NCBI RefSeq assembly: GCF_014268815.2
Contig: NZ_JABWRE020000001.1
Coordinates: 129,001 to 193,000, forward strand
Reading direction: 5' to 3'
Length of the DNA stretch: 64,000 nucleotides
DNA from: Pseudomonas urmiensis
GTDB taxonomy: Bacteria; Pseudomonadota; Gammaproteobacteria; Pseudomonadales; Pseudomonadaceae
Part shown: positions 37,155-46,519 of the stretch, in pieces
Layout: each line of letters opens with the position of its first letter
Numbering within the stretch: position 1 is the first letter of the stretch
The notes under the pieces: generated by a model
Told to the model about the DNA's origin: nothing
The model's database searches: none
Seen by the model: the letters and a program-made list of their open reading frames with translations, nothing else
Program-made: the position numbers and the translations under genes

Positions 37155-37504
37155 GGCGAGGTAAGTTCGCCAGAGGCGATATCGTGCGGATCAACCTCGA
37201 CCCTACCGTTGGCCGTGAGCAGCAGGGCGCGGCCCGGCCGGCCCTGATCCTGACGCCTGGGGCGTTCAATACTTCAGGCCTGGCGGTGATTGTTCCGATC
37301 ACTCAAGGCGGCCAATACGCACGACACGCTGGATTTGCCGTCACGCTCAGTGGCGCAGGAACACAGACACAGGGTGTGGTCCTATGTAACCAGCTGCGTG
37401 TCGTGGACCTTGAAGCCAGAAGTGCAAAGCGGATAGAAACCGTGCCCGAGGCGATAATCGAAGAGGCCTTGGCGCGAGTGCAAACGCTGTTCGATTACTC
37501 TTGA
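37151..37504 (+). CDS. mazF: MazF/PemK-family endoribonuclease toxin
   Basis: A 117-residue ribosome-independent mRNA interferase homologue. The N-terminal VRRGKFARGDIVRINLDPTVGREQQGAARPALILTP and VVLCNQLRVVDLEAR match the conserved MazF folds and active-site arginine and threonine regions. The GTG start at 37151 overlaps the antitoxin stop (GTGA), which couples translation and keeps the toxin below the antitoxin. The frame is intact, so the pair looks functional. Cleavage specificity cannot be read from sequence. Confidence 0.86.
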   Translation: MRRGKFARGDIVRINLDPTVGREQQGAARPALILTPGAFNTSGLAVIVPITQGGQYARHAGFAVTLSGAGTQTQGVVLCNQLRVVDLEARSAKRIETVPEAIIEEALARVQTLFDYS

Positions 37505-37528
37505 ATGAAGGCAATTTGGTAGACCTAG

Positions 37529-38173
37529 ATGAATGACGCCCCCACCGCCCTCATCCGCGAAACCTTCCCCGTCGGTCCCTTGCAATGTAACTGCACCCTG
37601 ATCGGCGACCCAGTTAGCAAGAAGGCCATCGTCGTCGACCCGGGCGGTGACCCGGATAAAATTCTCGCCCGCCTGCAAGCCCACGGCCTGACCTTGGTGA
37701 GCATCATCCACACCCATGCCCACTTCGATCACTTCCTGGCGTCCGGTAAGCTCAAGGAGCTGACCGGCGCGACCCTGCACCTGCACAAGGACGACCAGCC
37801 ACTGTGGGACAACCTGCCCATGCAGTGCCAGATGTTCGGCGTGCCCTATACCCCGGTGCCGCCGCCCGATCACTGGTTGGCCGATGACCAAGAGCTGGCC
37901 TGCGGCTGCGGCGTCGCCCTGCACACCCCAGGGCACACGCCTGGTTCGATGAGTTTCTGGTTTGCCGATGCCAAGCTGCTGATCGCCGGCGACACCCTGT
38001 TCCGTCGGGGTATCGGTCGCACCGATTTGTGGGGCGGCGATCAGCGGGCTATCGTTCGTTCGATCAAGGATCGCTTGTACCGCCTGGATGAAGAGGCTGT
38101 GGTGGTGACCGGGCATGGCCCTGACACCCGCCTCGGCGATGAGATGCGCGAGAACCCGTTCGTGCGCGCTTGA
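37529..38173 (+). CDS. MBL-fold metallo-hydrolase (glyoxalase II-like, YcbL type)
   Basis: A 214-residue metallo-beta-lactamase-fold protein. The metal-binding HTHAHFDH is near 65-72, a second histidine in HTPGHTPGSM near 132, IAGDTLF near 152 and VVTGHGPDT near the C-terminus. The short form without a long C-terminal domain resembles YcbL-type glyoxalase II-like hydrolases. Substrate open. It starts 24 bp after the toxin gene, but no coupling is obvious. Confidence 0.9.
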   Translation: MNDAPTALIRETFPVGPLQCNCTLIGDPVSKKAIVVDPGGDPDKILARLQAHGLTLVSIIHTHAHFDHFLASGKLKELTGATLHLHKDDQPLWDNLPMQCQMFGVPYTPVPPPDHWLADDQELACGCGVALHTPGHTPGSMSFWFADAKLLIAGDTLFRRGIGRTDLWGGDQRAIVRSIKDRLYRLDEEAVVVTGHGPDTRLGDEMRENPFVRA

Positions 38174-38266
38174 AATTTCATGGAATTTTTCCGCTTCGCT
38201 GTAATCCAAGGCTGGCATAGATCCATTCAAGATCACTGCACACTTGAATTTCAGTAGGAGCTTTCC

Positions 38267-38986
38267 ATGTTCACCATGCGTCGTCTGATTATCGTCGCTA
38301 CCGCCGCTGCCCTGATGTCGGGCTGCGTAAGCCAGAACCCTTACGACAACCAGGGTCAGGCGCAGGGCTCCTCGGGCATGAGCAAGACCGCCAAGTACGG
38401 CGGCCTGGGCGCACTGGCCGGCGCCGTGGCTGGCGCCGCCATCGACCACAACAACCGTGGCAAGGGCGCACTGATCGGCGCTGCTGCGGTTGGCGCTGCC
38501 GCAGCGGGCTACGGCTACTACGCCGACAAGCAGGAAGCCGCGCTGCGCGCGAGCATGGCCAATACCGGCGTCGAAGTGCAGCGTCAGGGTGACCAGATCA
38601 AACTGATCATGCCAGGCAACATCACCTTCGCCACCGACTCGGCGAACATCTCGCCAAGCTTCTACTCGCCGCTGAACAACCTGGCCGGCTCGTTCAAGCA
38701 GTTCAACCAGAACACGATTGAAGTTGTCGGCTTCACCGACAGCACCGGCAGCCGCCAGCACAACATGGACCTGTCCCAGCGTCGCGCCCAGGCGGTCAGC
38801 ACCTACCTGACGTCCCAAGGTGTCGATCCATCGCGGGTTTCGGTGCGTGGACTGGGTCCAGACCAGCCAATCGCCAGCAACGCCGATGCCAATGGCCGTG
38901 CGCAGAATCGCCGGGTTGAAGTCAACCTCAAGCCGATTCCTGGCCAGCAATACGAGCAGCAAGGCCAGGTACAACAGTACCCGTAA
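38267..38986 (+). CDS. OmpA-family lipoprotein (YiaD-like)
   Basis: A 239-residue outer-membrane lipoprotein. The signal ends in the lipobox LMSGC (C20). It is followed by a glycine-zipper region (about 42-80, GGLGALAGAVAGAAID and GKGALIGAAAVGAAAAGYGYYA) and an OmpA C-terminal peptidoglycan-binding domain (ITFATDSANISPSF..., VVGFTDSTGS, SQRRAQAVSTYL, RAQNRRVEV). AGGAG lies 6 bp before ATG 38267. Monocistronic with its own terminator. Confidence 0.93.
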   Translation: MFTMRRLIIVATAAALMSGCVSQNPYDNQGQAQGSSGMSKTAKYGGLGALAGAVAGAAIDHNNRGKGALIGAAAVGAAAAGYGYYADKQEAALRASMANTGVEVQRQGDQIKLIMPGNITFATDSANISPSFYSPLNNLAGSFKQFNQNTIEVVGFTDSTGSRQHNMDLSQRRAQAVSTYLTSQGVDPSRVSVRGLGPDQPIASNADANGRAQNRRVEVNLKPIPGQQYEQQGQVQQYP

Positions 38987-39006
38987 GCTGTACGCGGTGA
39001 AGAGAA

Positions 39007-39034
39007 GGGCAAGCCAGTCGGCTTGCCCTTTTTC
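39007..39034. terminator. Intrinsic terminator shared by the OmpA-like gene and pta
   Basis: Perfect 9-bp stem GGGCAAGCC-AGTC-GGCTTGCCC followed by TTTTTC, 20 bp after the OmpA-like stop and just before the leftward pta stop. Confidence 0.9.
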
Positions 39035-39037
39035 TTT

Positions 39038-41125
39038 TCAGGGCGTTCTGCTCGCCTGAATGGCGGTGAGCGCGATGGTGTGTACGATATCGTCGACCTG
39101 CGCCCCGCGCGGCAAGTCATTGACCGGCTTGCGCAGGCCTTGCAGCATCGGTCCAAGGCTGACCCCGTCAGTACTGCGCTGCACCGCTTTGTGGGTGGTG
39201 TTGCCGGTGTTTAAGTCCGGGAACACGAACACCGTGGCACGCCCGGCCACTGGGCTATGTGGCGCTAGTTGGCGGGCGATCTCGGGGTTGGCGGCGGCGT
39301 CGTACTGCAACGGGCCGTCGATCAGCAGGTCATGCTCTGCCTGCTGCGCCAGGCGAGTGGCCTCGCGCACTTTCTCTACTTCCTCGTCACTGGCCGAATC
39401 GCTGGAATAGCTGATCATCGCCACCCGTGGCGCAATGCCAAAGGCCTCGGCCGACTCGGCGCTCTGCCGGGCGATCTCGGCCAGCTCCGCAGCACTGGGG
39501 TGCGGATTCATCACGCAATCGCCGTACACCAGCACCTGCTCGGGGAACAGCATGAAGAACACCGACGACACCAGGCTGCTGCCTGGCGCGGTCTTGATCA
39601 GCTGCAAGGCTGGGCGAATGGTATTGGCCGTGGAGTGGACCAGGCCCGACACCAGGCCATCGACCTCATCCAGGGCCAGCATCATGGTGCCGATCACCAC
39701 CGGGTCTTCGAGCTGCTGCTCGGCCATCGGCGCGTTAAGGTTCTTGCTCTTGCGCAGGTCGACCATCGGTTCGACATAACGCCCACGAATCAGGTCGGGG
39801 TCGAGCACTTCCAGGTCTGGCGGCAGAGTGATGCCCTGGGCGCGGGCCACTGCTTCGACGTCTTCAGGCTTGGCCAGCAGCACGCAGCGGGCAATGCCTC
39901 GCGCTTGGCAGATGGCCGCGGCCTGTACCAGCAGCGGTTCGGCACCCTCGGGCAGGACGATGCGTTTGTTGGCTTGCTGGGCCCGCTCGATCAACTGATA
40001 GCGGAATACTGCCGGAGACAGGCGCAGTTCGCGCGGCGTGCCGCAACGCTGATGCAGCCAGGCCGCATCCAACTGGCTGGCAACGAAGTCTGTGATGAAT
40101 TCGGCGCGTTCGCGGTCATCTACCGGGATTTCGCGGTTCAGCGAGTTGAGCTGGTTGGCAGTGTCATAGGAGCCGGTGCTCACCGACAAGATCGGCAAGC
40201 CTGCCTGCAACGCCCCGCGACACAAGCCGAGGATCCGTGGGTCTGGCTTGCTGTCGCTGGTCAGCAACAGGCCAGCCAGGGGCACGCCATTGATCGCTGC
40301 CAGGCTCACGGCAAGGATGATGTCGTCGCGATCGCCAGGCGTCACCACCAAAGTGCCGGGTTTGAGCAGCGGCACAGTGTTGGCCACGGTGCGGGCGCAG
40401 ATGATGATGGTGTTCATCCGCCGTTGTTCGTAATCGCCGGCATTGAGTACTTGTGCGCCGAGCAGCTCGGCCAGATCACGGGTGCGTGGGGCATTGAGCT
40501 CAGGCTGGTAGGGGATACAGCCCAGCAGGCGGAAGTCGTTACCGCGCAACAGCGGCGAGTGCTCGCGCAGGCGGCTGGCGAACTCGGCCATGCTTTCCTC
40601 GGTGCGCACCTTGTTGAGGATCACCCCCAGCACTTTCGGGTCGCGGGGGCCGCCGAACAGCTGGGCTTGCAATTCCACCCGGCCAGACAATTCGCTGAGC
40701 ACCTCGTTTTCTGGCGCCGAGACCAGAATGACCTCGGCGTCCAGGCTCTTGGCCAGGTGCAAGTTGACCCGCGCCGCGTAGCTGGCGTGGCGAGTCGGCA
40801 CCATGCCTTCCACCACCACCACATCGTTACCGACGCAGGCCTGTTGATAGAGGCGGATGATTTCTTCGAGCAGCTCGTCCAGCTGGCCGTCGCCGAGCAT
40901 GCGCTCGACATGCGCCAGGCTCAGCGGCGTCGGCGGCCTCAGGCCATGGGTGCGGGCGATCAGTTCGGTGGAGCGTTCCGGGCCGGTATCACCGGGATGG
41001 GGCTGGGCGATCGGCTTGAAAAAACCAACCTTCAGCCCGCCGCGTTCCAGGGCGCGAACCAGGCCTAGGCTGATGGAGGTCAGGCCGACGCCAAAGTCGG
41101 TCGGCGCAATGAAAAATGTTTGCAT
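39038..41125 (-). CDS. pta: Phosphate acetyltransferase (long form)
   Basis: A 695-residue three-domain enzyme interconverting acetyl-CoA and acetyl phosphate. The N-terminal P-loop/BioD-like domain begins MQTFFIAPTDFGVGLTSISLGLVRAL, a DRTGG-type domain occupies the middle, and the C-terminal catalytic domain (from about 375, VFRYQLIERAQQANKRIVLPEGAEP) is complete. ATG 41125 precedes the conserved N-terminus; the open frame upstream is low-quality. No acetate kinase gene lies beside it, unlike the ackA-pta order of P. aeruginosa as I recall it. Confidence 0.95.
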   Translation of the reverse strand: MQTFFIAPTDFGVGLTSISLGLVRALERGGLKVGFFKPIAQPHPGDTGPERSTELIARTHGLRPPTPLSLAHVERMLGDGQLDELLEEIIRLYQQACVGNDVVVVEGMVPTRHASYAARVNLHLAKSLDAEVILVSAPENEVLSELSGRVELQAQLFGGPRDPKVLGVILNKVRTEESMAEFASRLREHSPLLRGNDFRLLGCIPYQPELNAPRTRDLAELLGAQVLNAGDYEQRRMNTIIICARTVANTVPLLKPGTLVVTPGDRDDIILAVSLAAINGVPLAGLLLTSDSKPDPRILGLCRGALQAGLPILSVSTGSYDTANQLNSLNREIPVDDRERAEFITDFVASQLDAAWLHQRCGTPRELRLSPAVFRYQLIERAQQANKRIVLPEGAEPLLVQAAAICQARGIARCVLLAKPEDVEAVARAQGITLPPDLEVLDPDLIRGRYVEPMVDLRKSKNLNAPMAEQQLEDPVVIGTMMLALDEVDGLVSGLVHSTANTIRPALQLIKTAPGSSLVSSVFFMLFPEQVLVYGDCVMNPHPSAAELAEIARQSAESAEAFGIAPRVAMISYSSDSASDEEVEKVREATRLAQQAEHDLLIDGPLQYDAAANPEIARQLAPHSPVAGRATVFVFPDLNTGNTTHKAVQRSTDGVSLGPMLQGLRKPVNDLPRGAQVDDIVHTIALTAIQASRTP

Positions 41126-41156
41126 GCGTGCTTCTCGAGATAAGCGGTGCAAGGGA

Positions 41157-41444
41157 TCAATCGCCAAGGGTATCGCTATCGGCCCCTTGAGCGCACCAGC
41201 CACAATCGAATAGCTGGCCGATGCGCTGTTCGCGCAGCGCTGCATCGAGCACCCAGGGCCGGGCCTGCCACGGCGGTTGGTGGCGCAGATGCTGGGTGTG
41301 GCCGCAGGACAGATCGACTACCCAATGGCCTTCTTCGTCCTGATGAAAGCCTGTGACCCGACTGACGGGTCGCCCATCGTGGGCGGTGCGTTCGCAATCG
41401 GGCGATGCCTTGGTTACACTTGTCCGCTCTACATTCTTTTGCAA
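41157..41444 (-). CDS. DUF3565-domain protein
   Basis: A 95-residue protein. The core VTGFHQDEEGHWVVDLSCGHTQHLRHQPPWQARPWV with the C-terminal DCGWC cysteines matches DUF3565, a small probable zinc-binding family found in pseudomonads. The only candidate start in frame is TTG 41444, with a G-rich stretch upstream as RBS. It starts only 14 bp from the divergent slyD start. Function unknown. Confidence 0.78.
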   Translation of the reverse strand: MQKNVERTSVTKASPDCERTAHDGRPVSRVTGFHQDEEGHWVVDLSCGHTQHLRHQPPWQARPWVLDAALREQRIGQLFDCGWCAQGADSDTLGD

Positions 41445-41458
41445 AAGGTCTCGCCCCC

Positions 41459-41944
41459 ATGCCGATCGCCGCCAACAAGGCTGTCTCCATCGACTATACC
41501 CTGACCAACGACGCCGGGGAGGTCATTGACAGCTCCGCCGGCGGCGCGCCGCTGGTTTACCTGCACGGTGCTGGCAACATCATCCCAGGCCTGGAAAAAG
41601 CCCTGGAAGGCAAGAACGTCGGTGACGAACTGGAAGTTGCCGTCGAGCCAGAAGAGGCTTACGGCGAATACCTGGCCGAACTGGTCAGCACCCTGAACCG
41701 CAGCATGTTCGAAGGCGTCGACGAGCTGGAAGTGGGCATGCAGTTCCACGCTTCCGCTCCGGACGGCCAGATGCAGATCGTCACCATCCGCGACCTGGAC
41801 GGCGATGACGTCACTGTCGACGGCAACCACCCGCTGGCTGGCCAGCGCCTGAACTTCAAGGTCAAGGTTGTCGATGTGCGTGATGCCAGCGAAGAAGAAA
41901 TCGCTCATCGCCACATCCACGGCGAAGGTGGCCATCACCACTGA
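41459..41944 (+). CDS. slyD: FKBP-type peptidyl-prolyl isomerase, SlyD-like
   Basis: A 161-residue cytoplasmic prolyl isomerase/chaperone. The FKBP part (VSIDYTLTNDAGEVIDSS..., GNIIPGLEKALEGKNVGDELEVAVEPEEAYGEY) contains the IF-domain insertion. The C-terminal tail HRHIHGEGGHHH is a shortened version of the metal-binding SlyD tail, suggesting Ni2+/Zn2+ binding. The ATG is preceded by AAAGG at about 11 bp. Divergent from DUF3565. Confidence 0.9.
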   Translation: MPIAANKAVSIDYTLTNDAGEVIDSSAGGAPLVYLHGAGNIIPGLEKALEGKNVGDELEVAVEPEEAYGEYLAELVSTLNRSMFEGVDELEVGMQFHASAPDGQMQIVTIRDLDGDDVTVDGNHPLAGQRLNFKVKVVDVRDASEEEIAHRHIHGEGGHHH

Positions 41945-42090
41945 TTTTCTGCGCTAAGCTCAGAGAGTCGCCAGGCGCTCGGGCAAGCCGTACTTGCCCT
42001 CCATGGGAGGGTTGACGGTTTGCCCGCGCGCCTTTTTAGTGGGCGCAATTCGCCCCCAGCGACAACCGGGAACCGAGAGGGGATTACATC

Positions 42091-42573
42091 ATGAGTGCAT
42101 TTCACGACCTGACGTTGAAGGCGTTGGACGGCAAGGACCTGCCCCTTGCACCGTTCAAGGGCCAGGTGGTGCTGGTGGTCAATGTCGCCTCCAAGTGTGG
42201 TCTGACGCCGCAGTACGCTTCGCTGGAGACGTTGCACCAGCAGTTCAAGGGCAAGGGCTTCAGTGTCTTGGGCCTGCCCTGTAACCAGTTCGCCGGCCAG
42301 GAGCCTGGCAGCGAGAAAGAGATTCAGGACTTCTGCAGCCTCAACTACGGCGTGAGCTTTCCTCTGAGTGGCAAGCTTGAGGTCAATGGCCCGCAGCGCC
42401 ATTCGTTGTACCGCCTGCTGGCGGGCGAGGGTGCTGAGTACCCGGGGGATATCACCTGGAATTTCGAGAAATTCCTGGTGGGCAAGGACGGCCGCGTGCT
42501 GGCCCGATTCGCCCCGCGCACTGCACCGGATGATCCGACGGTGGTGCAGGCGATCGAAAAAGCCTTGGGCTAA
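42091..42573 (+). CDS. Glutathione peroxidase (thiol peroxidase type)
   Basis: A 160-residue peroxidase. The peroxidatic cysteine is in NVASKCGLTPQY (C36), and GLPCNQFAGQEPG with its second cysteine and ITWNFEKFLV supplies the Gln/Trp of the catalytic tetrad. Cysteine rather than selenocysteine fits the bacterial thioredoxin- or glutathione-dependent form. GAGAGGGG lies upstream of the ATG. Monocistronic; reduces H2O2 and lipid hydroperoxides. Confidence 0.94.
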   Translation: MSAFHDLTLKALDGKDLPLAPFKGQVVLVVNVASKCGLTPQYASLETLHQQFKGKGFSVLGLPCNQFAGQEPGSEKEIQDFCSLNYGVSFPLSGKLEVNGPQRHSLYRLLAGEGAEYPGDITWNFEKFLVGKDGRVLARFAPRTAPDDPTVVQAIEKALG

Positions 42574-42721
42574 TTGCCCTGGGGCGCCATTAGAGTGACT
42601 AGTGGCTACAACAGCCATCACAGACACTTCGATAGCCCCCGATCACTCCAATCAATAGTGCTGTGCCGGCCATCTGGCGCCCCCTAAGCTCAGGTGAATT
42701 TCTCACCTATGGGAGCGCCCG

Positions 42722-43825
42722 ATGTCCACCAACCCGCTGTTCCAACCCTTTACCCTGGGCGCCCTCGAGCTGCCGAGCCGGGTGGTCATGGCTCCTATGA
42801 CCCGCACCTTCAGCCCCGGTGGTGTGCCGCATGACGGCGTGGTCGAGTACTACCGCCGCCGCGCCGCAGCTGGGGTTGGCCTGATCATCACCGAAGGCAC
42901 CACGGTCGATCACAAGGCGGCCAACGGATACCCCAACGTGCCGCGCTTTCATGGTGAGGATGCCCTGGCCGGCTGGAAGCGGGTGGTCGACGCCGTCCAC
43001 GCTGAAGGCGGGCGCATCGTGCCGCAGCTATGGCATGTGGGCAGCGTGCGCCGCCTGGGCACTGAGCCAGATGCGGCGGTGCCAGGCTATGGGCCCAGCG
43101 GCAAGCGCAAGGACGACAAGGTCGTGGTGCATGAGATGAGTCACGCCGATATCCAGGAGGTGATCGCTGCGTTCGCCCAGGCTGCGCGGGATGCCCAGGC
43201 CATCGGCATGGATGGGGTCGAGATCCATGGCGCCCATGGCTACCTGATCGACCAGTTCTTCTGGCAGGCCAGCAATCAGCGTGATGATGAATATGGCGGT
43301 GATCTGGCCGCGCGTTCGCGCTTTGCCATTGAACTGATCCAGGCCGTGCGCGCGGCGGTAGGGCCGCACTTCCCGATCATCCTGCGTTTCTCGCAGTGGA
43401 AACAGCAGGACTACTCCGCCCGCCTGGTAGAAACGCCTGAGGCCCTGGCCGCCTTCCTCAAGCCCCTGGCCGACGCCGGCGTGGATATCTTCCATTGCTC
43501 GACCCGCCGCTTCTGGGAACCAGAGTTCCCAGGCTCGGAGCTGAACCTGGCCGGCTGGACCCGTAAGCTCACCGGTAAGCCCACCATCACCGTTGGCAGT
43601 GTTGGCCTGGATGGCGAGTTCCTGCAGTTCATGGTCGACACCGACAAGGTGGCCAAGCCCGCCAGCCTGGAAGGGCTGCTGCGCCGCTTGGATGATCAGG
43701 AGTTCGACCTGGTCGCGGTTGGGCGAGCGCTGTTGGTCGATCCGCAGTGGGCGCAGAAAGTCCGCGAGGGGCGTGAGCAGGAGGTGCTGCCGTTCAGCCG
43801 CGAGGCGCTGTCGAGCCTGGTTTGA
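42722..43825 (+). CDS. NADH:flavin oxidoreductase (old yellow enzyme family)
   Basis: A 367-residue FMN-dependent TIM-barrel ene-reductase. Early segments (PLFQPFTLGALELPSRVVMAPMTR), the HGAHGYLIDQFFW motif near 175 and GVDIFHCSTRRFWEP, then AVGRALLVDPQW near the C-terminus are typical. The physiological substrate is unknown. The stop overlaps the 3' end of the convergent glycosyltransferase gene by 32 bp. Confidence 0.93.
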   Translation: MSTNPLFQPFTLGALELPSRVVMAPMTRTFSPGGVPHDGVVEYYRRRAAAGVGLIITEGTTVDHKAANGYPNVPRFHGEDALAGWKRVVDAVHAEGGRIVPQLWHVGSVRRLGTEPDAAVPGYGPSGKRKDDKVVVHEMSHADIQEVIAAFAQAARDAQAIGMDGVEIHGAHGYLIDQFFWQASNQRDDEYGGDLAARSRFAIELIQAVRAAVGPHFPIILRFSQWKQQDYSARLVETPEALAAFLKPLADAGVDIFHCSTRRFWEPEFPGSELNLAGWTRKLTGKPTITVGSVGLDGEFLQFMVDTDKVAKPASLEGLLRRLDDQEFDLVAVGRALLVDPQWAQKVREGREQEVLPFSREALSSLV

Positions 43826-45011
43826 TGGCCATGGCAGAGGCAGTGCCGGTGTTGGCAGGGTGAGCGGGCTGACGAGAGGCGCTACTCAGGTACCCCTCGA
43901 ACTGCTCGACAATCGCCGGCCAGCCCTGGCGGCTAGCGTGCTGGCGGGCATTGAGGCGGACCCGGCGCAGGGTCTCGCCTTCTTCCAGCAGCCAGCAGGC
44001 GGCATCGATGAACGCTGCCTGGTCACCCGGCATGGCCAGCGCACCGCTATGGCCGTGGCGGATGTGCTGGGCGGCAGCGGCTTCGTCGTAGGCGACCACG
44101 GCCAAGCCTGAGGCGAGCGCTTCGAGGACCACATTGCCGAAGGTTTCAGTGAGGCTCGGGAACAGAAACAAGTCGCCGCTGGCATAGTGCTCGGCCAGCA
44201 CCTCACCCCGTTGAGCTCCGCAAAACACCGCATCGGGCAACTGCTGCTCCAGGCTGGCGCGTTGTGGGCCGTCGCCAACCATGATCAAGCGCAGGCGCCT
44301 TTGTGGATAAGTGCGCTGTAGCGCCTCCATGCACGGGCGCAACAGGGAAAGGTTTTTCTCTGCCGCCAGCCGCCCGACATGCAGCACGGCGAGGTCGTCC
44401 GGCGCCAAGCCCCACTGCTCGCGCAGCGCCTGACTGCGCCGGGCTGGATTGAACAGGCAGGCATCGACGCCGCGCGCCATTAGCGCCAGGCCCACGAACC
44501 CCCGCCGCTCCAGTTCCAGGCGCTGGCTGATGCTCGGTACCAGCGTGGTTGCCGTGCGCCGGTGGAACCAGCGCAGGTAGTGGGTCAGCAGCCGCGCCAG
44601 CAGACCCAACCCGTATTGCCCGGCATATTGCGCAAAGTTGGTGTGAAAGCCGCTGACTACAGCGATCCCCAGGCGCCGCGCGGCACGCAGGGCACTCAGC
44701 CCGAGCGGCCCTTCGGTGGCGATGTACAGCACGTCCGGCCGCTGTCGGCGCCAACGCCGCCACAGCTTGTGCACCGAGACGCCGCCCCACTGCAAGCCCG
44801 GATAACCCGGCAGCGGCCAGCCCTTGCACAGCAGCAGGTTGTCGTCGTCCTGTGCAGCGGAGTCATCGGCCTGGCGCGGGCGGATGATCTCCACCTGATG
44901 CCCGCGTTGGCGCAAGCCGTCGCTCAGCCGGCCAAGGGTGTTGGCCACGCCGTTGATCTCGGGTGGAAAGGTTTCGCTGACCAGGGTGATGCGCAGGCTC
45001 GGTGTATTCAT
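43794..45011 (-). CDS. GT4-family glycosyltransferase
   Basis: A 405-residue GT-B glycosyltransferase. The N-terminal donor/acceptor domain starts RITLVSETFPPEINGVANTLGRL, and the C-terminal nucleotide-sugar domain has VLHVGRLAAEKNLSLL and FLFPSLTETFGNVVLEALASGLAVVAYD with the conserved EX7E-type glutamates. It probably transfers a sugar to a membrane glycolipid or polysaccharide; the family resembles MgtA-like lipid glycosyltransferases, which I infer only from the ETFPPEINGVA N-terminus. It stands alone. Confidence 0.9.
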   Translation of the reverse strand: MNTPSLRITLVSETFPPEINGVANTLGRLSDGLRQRGHQVEIIRPRQADDSAAQDDDNLLLCKGWPLPGYPGLQWGGVSVHKLWRRWRRQRPDVLYIATEGPLGLSALRAARRLGIAVVSGFHTNFAQYAGQYGLGLLARLLTHYLRWFHRRTATTLVPSISQRLELERRGFVGLALMARGVDACLFNPARRSQALREQWGLAPDDLAVLHVGRLAAEKNLSLLRPCMEALQRTYPQRRLRLIMVGDGPQRASLEQQLPDAVFCGAQRGEVLAEHYASGDLFLFPSLTETFGNVVLEALASGLAVVAYDEAAAAQHIRHGHSGALAMPGDQAAFIDAACWLLEEGETLRRVRLNARQHASRQGWPAIVEQFEGYLSSASRQPAHPANTGTASAMAIKPGSTAPRG

Positions 45012-45190
45012 GACAAAAAGTTTCCGCGCCCGCTGTTGCGGTTAAGTGACGGCGTTGTGACGGGCAGATGACGGCTGATTTCCGGCTGTTTCGCTTGTAT
45101 GAATATTTCCTTGCAGCGCACTCAAGAAGGTTGCCGATCCAGCCGATGCAGATGCATTCGAATGGCCGTTTGCGCTCCAGGAGTGCGGTA

Positions 45191-46507
45191 ATGTTCAACA
45201 ACAAACTCAAGCAAGAAATCCAGCAGTTGCGTGAAGAGCTGCTGTCGATGGAGCAGGTCAAAAGCAGCCTCGACAGCGAGATGCTGGTGCTTCAGCTCGA
45301 CCCCCAGGGGCGCATCGAAACGGTCAATAGCAACTTTGAGCAGGAAATGCTCTATCGCGCCGAGCAACTGATCGGACGCAACATCGAAGAGATCGTGCCG
45401 GCGCATGTGAAGAAGCTCGATTTCTATCAGCGCATGAACAGCGCCATCACCCGAGGCGAGCACCTCAATGGCGCCTTCCGTCTGCTGCGCGGCAATGGCG
45501 AGGAGGCCTGGTTGCGCTCGATTCTGCAGCCGGTCAAAGGTAGCGACGGGCGGATCAAGTATTTCAGCCTGCATTCCAGCGACCTGACCCGCACCATCGA
45601 AACCTCCCGCGAACACGAAAGCCTGATCAAGGCGTTGATGCGCTCCACAGCGGTGATCGAGTTCAACCTCGACGGCCAGGTGCTGACCGCCAACGACCGC
45701 TTTCTCCAGACCATGGGTTATCGCCTGGAGCAGGTGCGCGGCAAGCACCACCGGCTGTTCTGCGAGCCGGAAGAAGCCAACTCGGCCGGTTACCAGGCGT
45801 TCTGGGACAAGCTGCGCCGTGGCGAATTCGTGGCTGACCGGTTCAAGCGTATCGATGCCCATGGCCGGGTGGTTTGGCTCGAAGCGTCCTATAACCCGAT
45901 CATCGATGCCCACGATGTGCTGTACAAGGTGGTCAAGTTCGCCACGGTCATCACCGATCAGGTCAATCAGGAATTGGCGGTAGCGCAGGCCGCAGACATT
46001 GCCTACACCACCTCCGTGGGCACCGACGCCAGTGCGCGTAAGGCGACCGATGTGGTCACGCAGACGGTCAGCGTGATGCGCGGGCTGGAAGCCTCGATGC
46101 AAGAGGCCGCCGAGGGCATCCAGGCGCTGGACACCCAGTCACGGGTGATCGGCTCGATCATCAAGACCATCAGCGACATCGCTGGGCAGACCAACCTGTT
46201 GGCGCTTAACGCCGCCATCGAGGCTGCGCGTGCCGGCGAGCAGGGCAGGGGGTTTGCGGTGGTTGCCGACGAAGTACGGCAACTGGCCTCGCGTACCAGC
46301 ACCGCTACCGAGGAGATCGCCCGGGTGGTGCAGCAGAACGAGCAGTTGGCCCAGGCCGCGGTGGATATCATCGACACCAGCAAGCGCCAGGCCGAGCAAG
46401 GCCTGAGCTTGGCCGGTGAGACCGGGGATGTGATCGTCGAGATTCAGGATGGGGCGAAGAAGGTGGTGGAAGTGGTCGGCCAGTTCTCCAGCCAACTGAG
46501 CCACTGA
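45191..46507 (+). CDS. Soluble PAS-PAS methyl-accepting chemotaxis protein (BdlA/Aer-type)
   Basis: A 438-residue chemoreceptor without transmembrane segments. A short coiled start (1-28) is followed by two PAS domains (about 30-140 and 150-265) and a signalling domain (270-438) whose tip [34 protein letters not shown] is intact. The domain order is that of BdlA, the biofilm-dispersion chemoreceptor of P. aeruginosa. ATG 45191 was chosen over the longer frame because the conserved PAS N-terminus starts there. Ligand unknown; PAS domains suggest redox or haem sensing. Confidence 0.88.
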   Translation: MFNNKLKQEIQQLREELLSMEQVKSSLDSEMLVLQLDPQGRIETVNSNFEQEMLYRAEQLIGRNIEEIVPAHVKKLDFYQRMNSAITRGEHLNGAFRLLRGNGEEAWLRSILQPVKGSDGRIKYFSLHSSDLTRTIETSREHESLIKALMRSTAVIEFNLDGQVLTANDRFLQTMGYRLEQVRGKHHRLFCEPEEANSAGYQAFWDKLRRGEFVADRFKRIDAHGRVVWLEASYNPIIDAHDVLYKVVKFATVITDQVNQELAVAQAADIAYTTSVGTDASARKATDVVTQTVSVMRGLEASMQEAAEGIQALDTQSRVIGSIIKTISDIAGQTNLLALNAAIEAARAGEQGRGFAVVADEVRQLASRTSTATEEIARVVQQNEQLAQAAVDIIDTSKRQAEQGLSLAGETGDVIVEIQDGAKKVVEVVGQFSSQLSH

Positions 46508-46519
46508 TCCGGGTGCCGA

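Noticed and set aside
39269..41068. A 599-codon plus-strand frame antisense to pta
   Set aside because: Same reason: opposite strand of a well-supported gene.
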